From positions 4,774,001 to 4,838,000 of the forward strand of contig OY744463.1 in the NCBI GenBank assembly GCA_963556145.1: a DNA stretch of 64,000 nt. The letters are read 5' to 3'. Under the pieces are notes generated by a model, which saw only the letters and a list, made by a program, of their open reading frames with translations, searched no databases and had not been told where the DNA came from. Source of the DNA: Hygrocybe punicea. Taxonomy: Eukaryota > Basidiomycota > Agaricomycetes > Agaricales > Hygrophoraceae. A program made the position numbers and the translations under genes. Within the stretch, counting starts at the first letter, position 1. Each line of letters begins with the position of its first letter. This document shows, one piece after another, positions 42,087 to 53,200 of the stretch.

Positions 42087-42424
42087 GTGAACCATCCCTC
42101 AAATTCCTTGCAAGCTGCAGCACCATGTCAATTGACATGGGACTGGGGTTGTGTGGAGTTGGGGGGCAAACAGACAAGGAGGGGAGCAAATGGACAGGCC
42201 ATTGCATCGGGTCTTGGTCGTACCTCTCCTTGTGCTGGCTGTTTCTGTGCTCATCATCCCCTTCAAGTTCTCCATGCTCAACCTTACCCTCGCCTTGCCG
42301 TTGTCACCATTCACTGGGGGTCAATTGACCATTGTCATTGTCGTCATTGTCATGATGTTGGTGTTGGTGTTGTAAGTGGTGTTGGAGGTGGCAGTGGTCG
42401 CGATCATCCACATTTGAGGCGGCA

Positions 42425-42610
42425 GGTTGCTGCTGCTGCTGGTGATACTCTGCTGCTGCTGCTGTTACCATTGCCACTGCTGCTGCTGCAGTTGCAGTTG
42501 CAGTTGCAGTTACTGCTGTTGCTGTTGCTGGGGGTCATTTGGCCATTGTCATTGTCATCATTGTCATTGTTGTTGTTGTCGGGGTGGTGGCATTGGTGGT
42601 GTTGCCACTG

Positions 42611-42641
<31 letters not shown>

Positions 42642-42645
42642 CATC
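42425..42645. repeat. Triplet-rich tract (CTG/TTG)n
   Basis: Imperfect CTG, GTT and TTG triplets with runs such as seven consecutive CTG near 42612. On the minus strand it reads (CAG)n and would code for Gln and Asn. The counterpart in T3 is at 60957-61270. Confidence 0.85.
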
Positions 42646-43096
42646 GATTCACTCCAACTTGCGTTGGAACATGAGGGAGGTTGTTGGGTGGAGTTGACTG
42701 CAGGCGCCTTATTTATGCGGTCAAGGTGGGCCATGGGGGAGCTGTTCTATGTGAGAAAATTAGTGTTTTAAAGTCCGGTTAGGTCCGGTTTTTTGCCTTT
42801 TTTGGAAGTTAACCGGGACTGGACCAGTTGCCTAACATTGCAAAAATGAAAAAAACCGGACCAGACTGACAGAAACCAGTTGCCATCGGTTTTTTTCGGT
42901 CCATTAACCAGTTTAAACTGGTTTTAACCTGAACCAGTTAATAACCAGTCCAGACTGGTTTTGCACCAGGTCTGGACCGGTTTATACTATTCAAAGCTTA
43001 GAATATTGAATTGTAATTGTAAGTGTGACTTCTTGTCACATAAGTGACACTACCTCAACTCCGAGTCTCCGACCACAACGTCAAGCAGAATGGCTC

Positions 43097-43509
43097 ATGA
43101 TTGCGAACCCTTCTGCTCAAGGTAAGTCTTCTGTTTTTTGTTGTACTGTGTATATTTCACTAACATTTTACCTTTCTAATGTAGATATTCACCGTGACAT
43201 TGGTCAGCACAACAATGACGACAATTCACACAGCCATCACAACCGTGATACAACAACAAGATTCTGCAAGAACAAGTACAGCACCTGCGACAATGACAAC
43301 GAATAATACAACCCACCACCATCTCCCACAGGAACCATGGATCAGACCACAGAAAGGTGCACAACGACAAGACCATGACCACTACCAACACCCATGTCAC
43401 AACAAGACAATGACGATGATGACGACAGGGAAGTTGAAGGCTGGGAGGGTGGTGCGCCCACCTACCGGCCCAGGTACATATGCCACCTTTGTCCCATCGA
43501 CATCTTGCT
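43097..43509 (+). pseudogene. Exon-like, His/Asp/Asn/Thr-rich segment inside T1
   Basis: ATG at 43097 opens eight codons to a GTAAGT donor at 43122. The intron carries a branch-like CACTAACATTTT and ends TAATGTAG at 43184; reading continues DIHRDIGQHNNDDNSHSHHN to a stop at 43306. A second frame stays open to 43509 and contains GRVVRPPT, which recalls GVVRPP at the same relative place in T3. Low complexity and the frame shift make function doubtful. Confidence 0.4.
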
Positions 43510-43829
43510 AACCACACACCTCACAAACATGGGCTGATGCGTCAACAGATGCGCAGATGTCGTTTGCGAGGAATTCGGCATGGTAATAATGAAGGACACA
43601 GAAAGGGCCAACAGGATGGCCCCGCTGGACAAGCACCGCCAGTCCCCCCAACAGCCAGCTCCATTGGACACCAACAGCCCAATCAATGATGGCCCCACAT
43701 TCAATGAGGATGGCAGCGAGGATGGCCCCCCATCTACCTTGCAAGGGTGAAAGCCGCATCATTGGCGCCAACAAGAATTGGGCAGGGCAGGGCAAAGTGC
43801 CATGCCCACTATTATACATTATACATAGT

Positions 43830-43887
43830 GTCATGAAAATACGTCACCCCCATACATTTTTCCTCAAATACCACTTATTTTCATGAC
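43830..43887. repeat. Hairpin: perfect 12-bp inverted repeat
   Basis: GTCATGAAAATA (43830-43841) and TATTTTCATGAC (43876-43887) pair perfectly around a 34-base loop. It could be the ends of a tiny MITE; no flanking duplication was confirmed. Confidence 0.6.
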
Positions 43888-44313
43888 GATCTTTGACAGA
43901 TTGTCAGACAAACCCTTACGATTCACACACCCTGCAGAGCGGGGGAGACATTACATTCACAAACCCCTGGAAGGGGCACCAGACCAGATACAAGTACAAA
44001 ATGATGCGATTACACTATTCTACAGTAATCGCATCCGAGACCGACGACCCCAACTCTTGCAACTGGATGCGCATGTCATCCAGGAACCGCTCAACCTCCC
44101 TTTCCAAAGATCTCTCGATCGCTGTGCGACAAACGACCATAAACCTCAATGCTACCACGAATGGCAGTGGGAAGCCAGACTCACGATAAGTCAAGTCCCT
44201 GACTGGCTCCAGGGGAGGATCCCTCAGATCCTCAGACGATGAGCCCCAGCTCACTGTGACTAACAGCGGTATCTCGGGGGACGACTCCTCCGACCTCCAC
44301 GCATCATCCAATT

Positions 44314-44652
44314 CTAGAACAAAGACTCGATCGGAAGACCCCATATGTTCCACCAGCCAAAACACTCACGGTACGGGTCGGCCAGTAACTGGCACAGAAG
44401 GACCTTGTGTACCTTAACCAGCGGGCAACACTCCGTGCGATGCCTCGCCTTCCCGCAAGCGAAACACCGACCCAAAGCCCAATAGAGATCCCGATCAGAA
44501 GCCGAGAGTTGTATAAGGTGGTGGAACGTATAACAATTAACCTTGATAACTGAGGTTGGGGAGAAGAGCGAAGAAGCCTTGAAGAAAGTGACTTGGTGAT
44601 AAGGGTGGAGACACATCGCATTTCTGCAGGACAAGCACGCAGAAGCCACCAA
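44314..44652 (-). pseudogene. Zinc-knuckle remnant, gag-like
   Basis: A 112-codon minus-strand frame with one CX2CX4HX4C knuckle (CFACGKARHRTECC) typical of retroelement gag, plus an upstream Cys pair (CLSCRNAMC). No other retroelement domain adjoins, and the flanking minus-strand frame to 45158 is probably spurious. Confidence 0.45.
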
Positions 44653-45159
44653 GCTTTATACACAATCAAGGAGACCCTATCACCAAGAACGATCCACCGG
44701 CAACCGCCAGCAAGGCCCGCACGTGACCAGACGTTCAAACTCCACTTTCCATCAGACGACACCATTCTTCCCATCATTCGCACAAAGACAATAGACACCC
44801 CACCCTCACCATCACCACCCACACCTGTCAAAGACCGAATCATGACACCGTCAATCACTGCCACCGTTATCGCCATTGTTATCATATACGTATTCCTCCT
44901 CGTGACAATAATCCGAGGAGTACGACGAATCCACGGGGTGATCGACCCCGAGATCCCCCTATCAACATTCGAGGCATTCCGACCCCCCACGATCCACAGC
45001 AACGACACGTCACACGACAACAACAACAACGAGTCAGACCGCCGAGATGACGCGTCCCCTTGTGGACCCACCCATGGAACATCAAGCCGGTACCATGTAA
45101 CTGCGGGACGCGCCGGCATCGCAGTTCCGGCGATGACGAATATAGGGCATTGCAGCAAG

Positions 45160-45480
45160 GCTGACGCGTCTACTCACAGGACGACTAAAAGTGAGTCGGT
45201 GCTCATACGACTCATAGAGGCTGCAGGAGGGGACGAAGGGTATAAAAGACGTCAAGCAAGAAGCACGTAGATCCCTAACTTTGACCTCTTGTATTACTCC
45301 TAGCAGTTGTACTAGACGTAACAAACTTCACTCAACTTCATCACTCGAACCTTATCCCTGAAAGACCCTACCTTCACGAATCATACCATCACTCCCACAA
45401 GAAAGACCCTCAAACATAAAAACTCTATTAACTGACGGCATCGTGCAACCGTTTGACCCGCCGATCTATCACACAATCGC
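45160..45480 (+). other. Promoter/LTR-like block with TATAAAAG
   Basis: GGGTATAAAAGACGTCAAG at 45238 is followed by 230 bp of CA/T-rich, ATG-poor sequence, as in retroelement LTR leaders or fungal 5' UTRs. The partner LTR was not found, so the assignment is open. Confidence 0.3.
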
Positions 45481-46695
45481 TAGTCGTGACACATAGTTTG
45501 TCCCTTAGTTTTATTATCTACATACACAAGGATTGCAACCCCCAAAAAAATATACAATTTCCCTATCCACGAGGTGAACCGGAAAGTCCAGTTGTAACTG
45601 GTTGCAGCTGGTTGCAACTCGGTTGTATAAGGGTGAGCCAAATCAGGCAACCGCAACTGGCAGCCTCCCACATCGGGTGCAACCGCAACCGGTGGTCCAG
45701 TCTTTTTTGGTTCAGTCCGGTTGGGTCCTGGTTTTTTTCCAGTCCTATGGACTGGACCTTGAAACACTAAAGAAAATGTCAGTAAAATATGAAATCAAGC
45801 CATTACTTACCGTGGTTGTTGAGTAACGTTAGTGTTGAGTCGAAATTGAAGTGTTGTGCATGTATGTTTAAGGTCACATGATCTAAGTTCACGTGACTGC
45901 ATACAAAAAAATGCAAAAAATTGAGTATCTAAATGAGTATCTATGTAGGCAAATATATATTATGGTTTGCGGTTTGAACCACGTTTGAACGTGGTTTGAA
46001 CCGCATGTCAATGCCAGAACCACAAACTGAACCAGCAGTTTGGTTCAGCCCTTTGGCTGAACCAGAACTGAACTTCCAGTTCGGTTCACGATTTAAACTG
46101 GGTTCAGATTGGTTCCGAACCGAACTTCGGCATCACTAAAACAACGGCAAAGTAAAAATAATAATAATAAAATCTCTTCATTGACCCATCTTTTCTTCAA
46201 CACCATCACACGCCCACCATGTCCAAAACCTATGACGCCTTCCTCACATTCGTCAAGAGCATTGAACCTGAGGTCCGAGCAGACTACGAAGAGGCCATCA
46301 ACGCAGTTACCGTCTTTCATAATGACAACTTCATCATGATGATAGATGGCAATGAAGGGCTGGCTAGGCAATGGATAAGTGGTCATAAGCAGGCGATGGT
46401 GAGTTCCCCAGCTGATGACACATGTCCTAGGATAGCTAATATCATCCCACTAGCATGCTTACCATGGGATTGTCGTGGAGCTCAGAGCTGCAGGTATCAG
46501 GCCAGTAATGCCGCCACTATGGGCTGACCATCAATTGTACGCAAGCGAGGTTGAAGAGTGGCTGAAAGAGGCAACTAACAAGAGAGGCAGGAGGAGGAAG
46601 AGGCTAAGCGGTGGGCGGATGAGGAGGCAGCTGTGTGGGAAGAGGAGGCAAGACAGTTGGCAGAGACACAGGCTCAGGCAGAGGCGGAGATACGG

Positions 46696-47477
46696 TGTAG
46701 AGGGTCCTCAACCCTCTGAGGCTGTAAACTCGATATTTCACAAATCCGCTCGAACCCGATGTCTATAGCGATCCACGCTTGGACCCGACGCAACCCGACG
46801 CATACTGACTAGCACGGCCGCTCATGTACCTGGTCAGTCCACCTCCTAAACTCACGGAATCCCAATTATTGCAGATGGATCTCATCAGACTCGATCCCCG
46901 ACATCGGACTTGCCTTATATACGCATCCCCTCCTTTCAGAGATAGGTATGAATCTTTAGATCGTTTTCGTGGATATTTACTTTCCCCTCCATTTTCCTGT
47001 CACCGTCGCGTTGCAACCCTCTTCTCATTTCCCTATTTCTATTTCTCTTTGTTCTCTCTCAGCGGACGAGGACTCTCGTCCGAATCTAGATAGAGAATTT
47101 TGTAGTATAAAAACAGTGCCCAACCGCCATCTCAAAATAAGAAATCAGTTCCCCCATTTCCTCTCTCTGAGAATCAGTCTCTCAGTAAAATCCATCACAC
47201 ACATTACTCGTCGGTTTCCTCAACACTCTCCCCATCATTCTACCGTCTTTATCTCTATGTCCCTCGTCACCCAACACCCGACCCGCCATACCTGACTTCA
47301 TCAGCTTCGTCGGCTTAGACCGGTTTCGATAGTTATTAGTAGTATTACTTGGCAGCTTTTTACTATTAGTTTCCCATCTTTTCTTTGAAGCTTGCTAAAC
47401 TATTCCCAGTCACTTCTACACTGACACCCACCAGGTTAGGATCATTATTCCACAGCCACCCTGACCTCGCCACTACA
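46696..47477 (+). mobile_element. Solo LTR of family L2
   Basis: 782 bp, TGTAGAGGG to CACTACA, with a TATAAAAACAGTGCC promoter-like box near 47106. Flanked by ACGG (46692-46695) and ATGG (47478-47481). Removing the LTR and one flank copy rejoins the coiled-coil frame (AEIR to RVAADERRERL), which supports a 4-bp target duplication that has since mutated at one base. Confidence 0.88.
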
Positions 47478-48468
47478 ATGGCGAGTGGCTGCAGATGAGA
47501 GGCGGGAGAGGCTTAGGATGGAGAAGGAAATGCAGCAGTGGACCCAGGAGGTGGACCAGGTTGAGAGGGAGGTAGCTGCATATCAACGGCATGTCAGCGA
47601 GGAGCAGCGAGCACATGCAAATCTCGCAAACACATTGGTCGTGGGTGAGCAGGAGACCAGGCTGATTCCAGAGGGCAAAGTTGCAGTCAGATCAGAAGAA
47701 GGCCCCATCAGCCTGGAACCAGAGCAACCAGCTGATCTAGGTGACATGGAAATGCTGGGAGTAGAGATTGAGGATTTGGCCGGGACAATGGTGAGTTCTC
47801 TTTTTGGTTATTTGTTCTTAATCACTGAGCTTCATAACAGTTCACTGGGCCATTTCCTCTGCAAGCATGCACGAACTGCATCAAGGCTCAAGAGACATGC
47901 CGAGGCATTACAGGATACGTATGTGAATGATGCCGCAAGCTGAAAAAGAGGTGTACCAACGCGACACATTGGATGGGTGGGGGACGATGCAAGACAGACA
48001 CCAGTGTAGAGGCTCCGGCCCGTCTAGACCCGAATCCTCTTCATATCCCACTTCGTCCCCATCCATTCCCATTCACGTATCGTCGATTCCGCCTGATTCC
48101 GGTTCTCTCCGTCGATTCCGCTCCGGATTCCGCCTCCGGAATCGTTCCTACACGCAATGCGATGTCTCTAACGACCCGGAATCAGTACATTTATAGTCAT
48201 ATATCATGTATCTATGTTTCCCGTCTCCTAGTACATAGCATCATTCCTCCTATACTCCGCTCCACTCCTCTCCTATCAGTTACAGCCTTCGGTTGTAGTA
48301 CATAGTTACTACAGCACAGGATCTCTCCCAGTAGTATAAAAGATGTACCCTTATACTACAACCATATCATATATTACATCCCATCATATCATATTACACC
48401 GTATCATATTGCATCCCTCCAGTTCTATTTCTTAGTCCTCGCTTTGTATCATCTCCATATTAGTCTTC

Positions 48469-49023
48469 TGTCATATCCCATGCAGCTCCGCCGGATTCCG
48501 ACGAACTCTGCTCCGGACTTTTCCGCCGACTTATCTTATCTTATCTTATCTTATCTTCTCGCGTACGTTATTGTTCTTCTCTTGTTAATTACTATTCTTC
48601 CCCATCTCCGTTTACTCCGACCTCCTTTTCTCTTCCTCCCCTTTGTTTACTTGTCACCGTACATAGCAACCTTTATCCCTTTTATTTTCTTCCGAACTCC
48701 GGTCCTCTTTCCGGAGTTCATATTGTCTTCACGTCTCCAAGGACATGACAATTAGTCTACCAAGTATATAAACTAGAACTACAATGTCCTGTAACTCCGT
48801 TCAGAAAATTAACTTGAGTTCCTTATTTCTTACCCACTCTCAAACTTAAGGCTTTCCCTTAAGCTCATTAGTTATCTTAGTACTTAGTCCGGAACTCCGG
48901 ACTAACTCCGCTCCGTCCACGTCTTCTCAATACGACTTAAGGAAGTAGTGAACCTACTTCAAGAGTTGACGTCTCCGCTCCTCCGAAGAACTCCGATCCT
49001 TCCGGAGTTGCACGCCTCTAACA
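48469..49023 (+). repeat. 5' LTR of the gypsy element
   Basis: 555 bp with TG...CA ends. It holds a short tandem TTATC run (48532-48556), promoter TATATAAA at 48765-48772 and the expected transcript start about 34 bp later. TCCGGAGT/ACTCCGGA motifs recur throughout. Confidence 0.96.
48765..48809 (+). promoter_or_regulatory. LTR promoter and inferred RNA 5' end used as self-primer
   Basis: TATATAAA at 48765, then GTTCAGAAAAT at 48799-48809. The 34-bp spacing places transcript initiation at or just before that 11-mer. It is perfectly complementary to the primer-binding site at 49026-49036. The start site is inferred, not mapped. Confidence 0.65.
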
Positions 49024-49025
49024 GT

Positions 49026-49036
49026 ATTTTCTGAAC
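49026..49036 (+). other. Primer-binding site, Tf1-type self-priming
   Basis: ATTTTCTGAAC lies 2 bp after the 5' LTR and has no TGG start expected for tRNA priming. Its 11 bases are the exact reverse complement of GTTCAGAAAAT in the LTR just downstream of the TATA box. In fission-yeast Tf1 the first 11 nt of the RNA prime reverse transcription in the same way. Confidence 0.7.
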
Positions 49037-49069
49037 AACTCTTGAGTCGTATTCCCTTTACATTTGATC

Positions 49070-50242
49070 ATGTCTTTCCAAGGCTTCTCCCAACGAAGAA
49101 CCCCCACACGTTATCGACTTACACGACCGGCAAACACCTCATCCCAACGCCCAACGATAACCCCGGTCTCTCCGTTAGAAGAAACTCACACTCCGAGACA
49201 CAAACCGTTTCCGCGCCCAGTCTTCGAAGAGAACAATCCTCTCGGACTGGGCAATCCTAATCGCGATGATACCAACCTTGCTGAGGCCATCGCTCTTCTA
49301 GCCACTACTCTCCGAAACAAAGGAGACGACAAGCAACGCACCAAAGTCCGAGAACCGGACACGTTTGACGCCTCCGATCCGACAAAACTCCGCCCTTTCC
49401 TGGTTCAGTGTCAACTGAACTTCAATGATCGACCAACCGCTTTCCAAACGGACGGCGCCAAAGTCAACTTCGCCCTCTCCTACCTCAAGGGGATCGCACT
49501 TGCGTGGTTCGAGCCTTACCTTTTGGAGAACCCGGATATCGATACCTATCCGCCAGACTTCATGTCCGATTACGGAGATTTCTGCACGGAGTTGCAGAAT
49601 AATTTCGGACCTCTGGACCCTAAAGGTAGCGCCGAGAGCGAGTTGGAAAACCTTGTAATGAAGGATAACCAACGAATTGCGAAGTATATCGTTAACTTCA
49701 ATCATCTCGCTACGCAGACTGGCTGGGACATTGGTGCCTTACGGCATTCTTTTTACCGAGGACTTCCGGATCGCCTCAAAGATCAACTTGCCCAATCTGA
49801 GAAACCAAAGAACCTCTACGAACTGAAGGATAAGGCTCAACTCCTTGACGCCCGGTATTGGGAACGGAAATCGGAGATTTCCCGCGCTTCAGGATCCTCT
49901 TCTGCTAAAGCCTCTATTTCCGAGGCCAAGTCTTCGACCGAAAAAGCTTCCGAGAAGAAGTCCCCTGCCAAAACTACCAACTCCGGTAGTACCTCCTCCA
50001 CCACTCCGAAAACCCCTCCTGTCTACGCCGATAAGCTAGGCAAGGATGGTAAACTCAAGCCCGCGGAACGTCAACGCCGCATCGACAATAAACTCTGCAT
50101 TATATGCGGAGGAGCCGGACACATGGCCAAGGATTGCACCAAGGCCAAATATTCGTCCACTCGCGTTGCCGCCCGCGCCGCCTCCACTTCCTCCGCACCT
50201 CCGGTCTCTAGTTCCGATTCTCTAGAGGAGCCGGAAAAATAG
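49070..50242 (+). CDS. Gag of the gypsy element
   Basis: 390 residues from the ATG at 49070 (MSFQGFSQRR). The capsid-like core has the Ty3/gypsy gag signature (DTFDASDPTKLRPFLVQC, ALAWFEPYLLEN, then NFGPLDPKGSAESELENL). A single CCHC zinc knuckle, CIICGGAGHMAKDC, lies near 50095-50140. The C-terminus is Ser/Thr/Ala-rich. It ends TAG at 50240, where pol is open in the -1 frame and overlaps by 31 nt. Confidence 0.95.
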   Translation: MSFQGFSQRRTPTRYRLTRPANTSSQRPTITPVSPLEETHTPRHKPFPRPVFEENNPLGLGNPNRDDTNLAEAIALLATTLRNKGDDKQRTKVREPDTFDASDPTKLRPFLVQCQLNFNDRPTAFQTDGAKVNFALSYLKGIALAWFEPYLLENPDIDTYPPDFMSDYGDFCTELQNNFGPLDPKGSAESELENLVMKDNQRIAKYIVNFNHLATQTGWDIGALRHSFYRGLPDRLKDQLAQSEKPKNLYELKDKAQLLDARYWERKSEISRASGSSSAKASISEAKSSTEKASEKKSPAKTTNSGSTSSTTPKTPPVYADKLGKDGKLKPAERQRRIDNKLCIICGGAGHMAKDCTKAKYSSTRVAARAASTSSAPPVSSSDSLEEPEK

Positions 50243-53200
50243 AGAGCAGTCTGCATACTCCGGCACAGGATGTAGGCTGCGTTGAACCTGACTGTGCGCT
50301 ACCGGAAGTAAAACTCAACGCGTCCGCTCTTTCTAACGATTCCTTGATGATTTCTCTTTATCATTCTACTACGCTTATCGTTACCCTTGTGGATTGTGGA
50401 TCGACGCATTGTTTCATTGACCCGGAATTTTGTTCCCTTCACAATCTTCCTATTTTTCCTACTGCTCCGAAACGCCTCCGCTTGTTTGATGGTTCCTCCG
50501 GTGGAATCATCGACAAATGTGTATCTATCTCTGTCCGTTTTTCTACTGGTGAAATTCTAATCTTAGAATTTTTGGTCACTCCGTTGGATCCGTCTGTTTC
50601 CGCAGTTCTTGGATATAGCTGGCTCGCCAAATACAATCCGTTGATTGACTGGGTCGAGCATAGCGTTAAATTCCGTTCTTCTGATTCCGCGCCTCCGTTG
50701 TCGACTCCGGTGCCTAGCGAGGCACCACTTCCGGACCCTCCAGTACGACCTCCGTCCCCTCCGTCCTCTCCGTCTACTCCGCCTGAACCTTCTTCACCAT
50801 CCGCTTCGAAGCCTGACATCTCCTTTGTCAGCGCTCAAGCATTTTTGCGTGGTTGCAAAGTACCCGGCACTCAGGTCTTCCATATGGAAGTCCGATTACC
50901 TGACGCCACCGGTCGCTCTGCAAGCTACGGCCCTCCGGAGTCCTCCGAACCCTCCGTGGACCTTCACAATATCCCTGAAGAGTATCACGAATTCGCTGAC
51001 GTCTTTAGCAAAACGAAGGCTTGGAACCTCCCTGAACACCGTCCTTACGACCTCAAAATTAATTTGGAGGATGGTGCAAAACCTCCTTTTGGCCCGATTT
51101 ACTCTATTTCACCCTTAGAGCTCGAGACCCTTCGGGAATTCCTTGACAAGAATCTCCGGGCGGGTTTCGTCCGCTCCTCCCGTTCTCCCTGCGGAGCTCC
51201 CATTCTTTTCTCTCGGAAGAAAAATGGAAGTCTTCGACTTTGCGTAGATTTCCGAGGACTCAATCGTATCACGAGGAAGGACCGCTATCCTATCCCTCTT
51301 ACGGCGGACCTTCTCGACGCTCCCCGGACTGCGCGCATTTACACTAAAATCGACCTTAAACACGCCTACCATTTAGTCCGGATTGCCGAAGGTGATGAGT
51401 GGAAAACAGCTTTCCGCACTCGCTATGGCTCGTTTGAATGGTTGGTAATTCCGGAAGGTCTTACTAACGCCCCGGCGGCCTTCCAACACTTCGTCAACGA
51501 TATTTTTTCCGACCTCCTTGACGTCTCTGTCATTGTTTACCTTGACGACATCCTCATCTATTCCGATGACCCCGCTGATCATGTAGACCATGTCCGCGAG
51601 GTCCTCCGACGACTCCGGAAACACGGCCTCTATGCCAACGCCGAGAAGTGCTCTTTTGGCGTTGACACGGTGGAATACTTGGGTTACATTCTTTCCCCCC
51701 AAGGCCTTTCTATGGATCCTGCCAAGGTCCAAACTATCCAGGATTGGCCGGAACCCCGGAGGATCAAAGATGTTCAATCCTTCCTTGGATTCGCCAATTT
51801 TTACCAGCGTTTCATTCCGGACTATTCCTCCATCACTATTCCACTTACCCGGCTCACTCGTAAAGGGTTACAATGGAATTTCGATGATAAGTGTCGTTCC
51901 GCCTTCAATGACTTGAAATCCGCTTTCATTTCCGCCCCAATTCTTTCCCATTGGTCACCTGAGTTTGACACTCTGGTGGAGACTGATGCTTCCGATTACG
52001 CCGTTGCTTCCATTCTCTCCGTACGCCATCCTGACGGTGAAATTCATCCGGTTGCTTTCCGGTCTCGTACCCTTTCGGACTTGGAGTTGAACTACGATAC
52101 CCATGACAAGGAACTCCTTGCCATCTTCGACGCTTTCACTGCCTGGCGGCATTATTTGGAAGGTACTGCTACTCCGGTCGACGTTATCACCGATCACAAA
52201 AATTTGGAGTACTTCTCCACCGTCCGCTTGCTTACCCGCCGTCAAGCCCGCTGGTCGGAGTTCCTTTCCCGCTTCAACTTTGTTATCTGCTTTCGCCCAG
52301 GCAAGCTTGGCACTAAGCCCGATACCCTTACTCGACGCTGGGACGTCTACGCTAAAGGGGGAGATAGCGACTACGCCAAAGCCAATCCTCACAATTTCCG
52401 CCCTGTTTTTGGGCCGGAACAATTGGCTTCGTCCCTCCGAGCGACTTCCCTCGAAGATGTAGTCCTTGGCGCCGGATTCACCATAGACGTCGATTCCCTT
52501 CACTCCGATATCATCTCCGGACTACAGGTTGATCCTATTGCCTCCGGACATGTTTCCCGTACCACCTCCGGCCCAGATCCTCGATGGTCTATCGACGATT
52601 TAGGTTTTCTACGCCTCGATAATCGTATCTATGTCCCCGATGTCAATGACCTATGACTCCGGATTTTGCGTTCCAAACATGATCATCCTACTGCAGGACA
52701 CTTCGGGCAAAATAAGACTCTCGAAATCATCCAGCGGGAATACACCTGGCCCGGACTCCGGACTTTTGTCCGTGATTACTGCAAGTCTTGCACAACCTGC
52801 GCGAGATCCAAAACCCCTCGGCATCGTCCTTACGGATTGCTTAAGCAGCTCCCTATTCCAGAGAAACCATGGAATTCAATTTCCATGGATTTCATCGAAC
52901 AACTTCCGGACTCCGAAGGATTTACGGCCATCCTAGTTGTGGTTGACCATCTTTCCAAGCAAGGGATCTTTATTCCAACTTACGATATGATTACTTCCCC
53001 CCAACTCGCACATCTTTTCCTTATTCACGTTTTTTCTAAGCACGGAGTTCCTAGTCACGTCACCTCCGATCGAGGCACGGAATTTGTTTCCCATTTTTTC
53101 CGGTCTCTCGGAAAGGCCCTCGACATGAAACTCCACTTTACCTCCGGTTATCATCCTGAAGGCGATGGCCAAACGGAACGCGTCAATCAAACCCTTGAGC

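Larger units (their letters stand above)
42761..45769. mobile_element. T1: hAT-like element nested in T2
   Basis: 3,009 bp. The left end TAGTGTTTTAAAGTCCGG and the right end, reversed, TAGTGTTTCAAGGTCCAG form an imperfect inverted repeat. Flanks GAGAAAAT (42753-42760) and AAGAAAAT (45770-45777) match in 7 of 8 bases. Subterminal regions are dense in AACCGG/CCGGTT palindromes. The insertion point is inside the conserved intron-like segment of T2. The interior holds an exon-intron-like segment near 43097-43500, a hairpin at 43830, a zinc-knuckle remnant at 44314-44652 and a TATAAAAG-containing block near 45240. No transposase. Confidence 0.75.
41334..46138. mobile_element. T2: hAT-like element with 8-bp target duplication
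   Basis: 4,805 bp including nested insertions. The left end is TAGTGTTGCTGAAGTTTGG and the right end, reversed, is TAGTGATGCCGAAGTTCGG, a good terminal inverted repeat with the TAGTG/CACTA ends of hAT elements. Flanks AAACAACA (41326-41333) and AAACAACG (46139-46146) match in 7 of 8 bases. Both ends continue into palindromic GGTTTGGTTC/GAACC sequence. No transposase was seen, so it is non-autonomous. It contains an L1 LTR (41512-42086), a CTG-rich tract (42425-42645) and element T1. The core near 42087-42200 and 45780-45960 is homologous, reversed, to T3. Confidence 0.8.

Noticed and set aside
42404..42652. Poly-Gln/poly-Asn reading frames over the triplet tract as a host gene
   Set aside because: Open in several frames because of the repeat itself, and located inside a transposable element.
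44304..45158. 284-codon minus-strand frame and the overlapping 225-codon plus-strand frame 44593-45270
   Set aside because: Composition is biased, no family features are visible, and the two frames exclude each other; likely open by chance in GC-rich sequence.
48532..48556. TTATC tandem run as a telomere- or CRISPR-like repeat
   Set aside because: Only about five short units inside an LTR and repeated identically in the other LTR; no spacers.
49024..49045. tRNA primer-binding site
   Set aside because: No TGG start or recognisable tRNA 3'-end complement; the LTR-complementary 11-mer explains the site.
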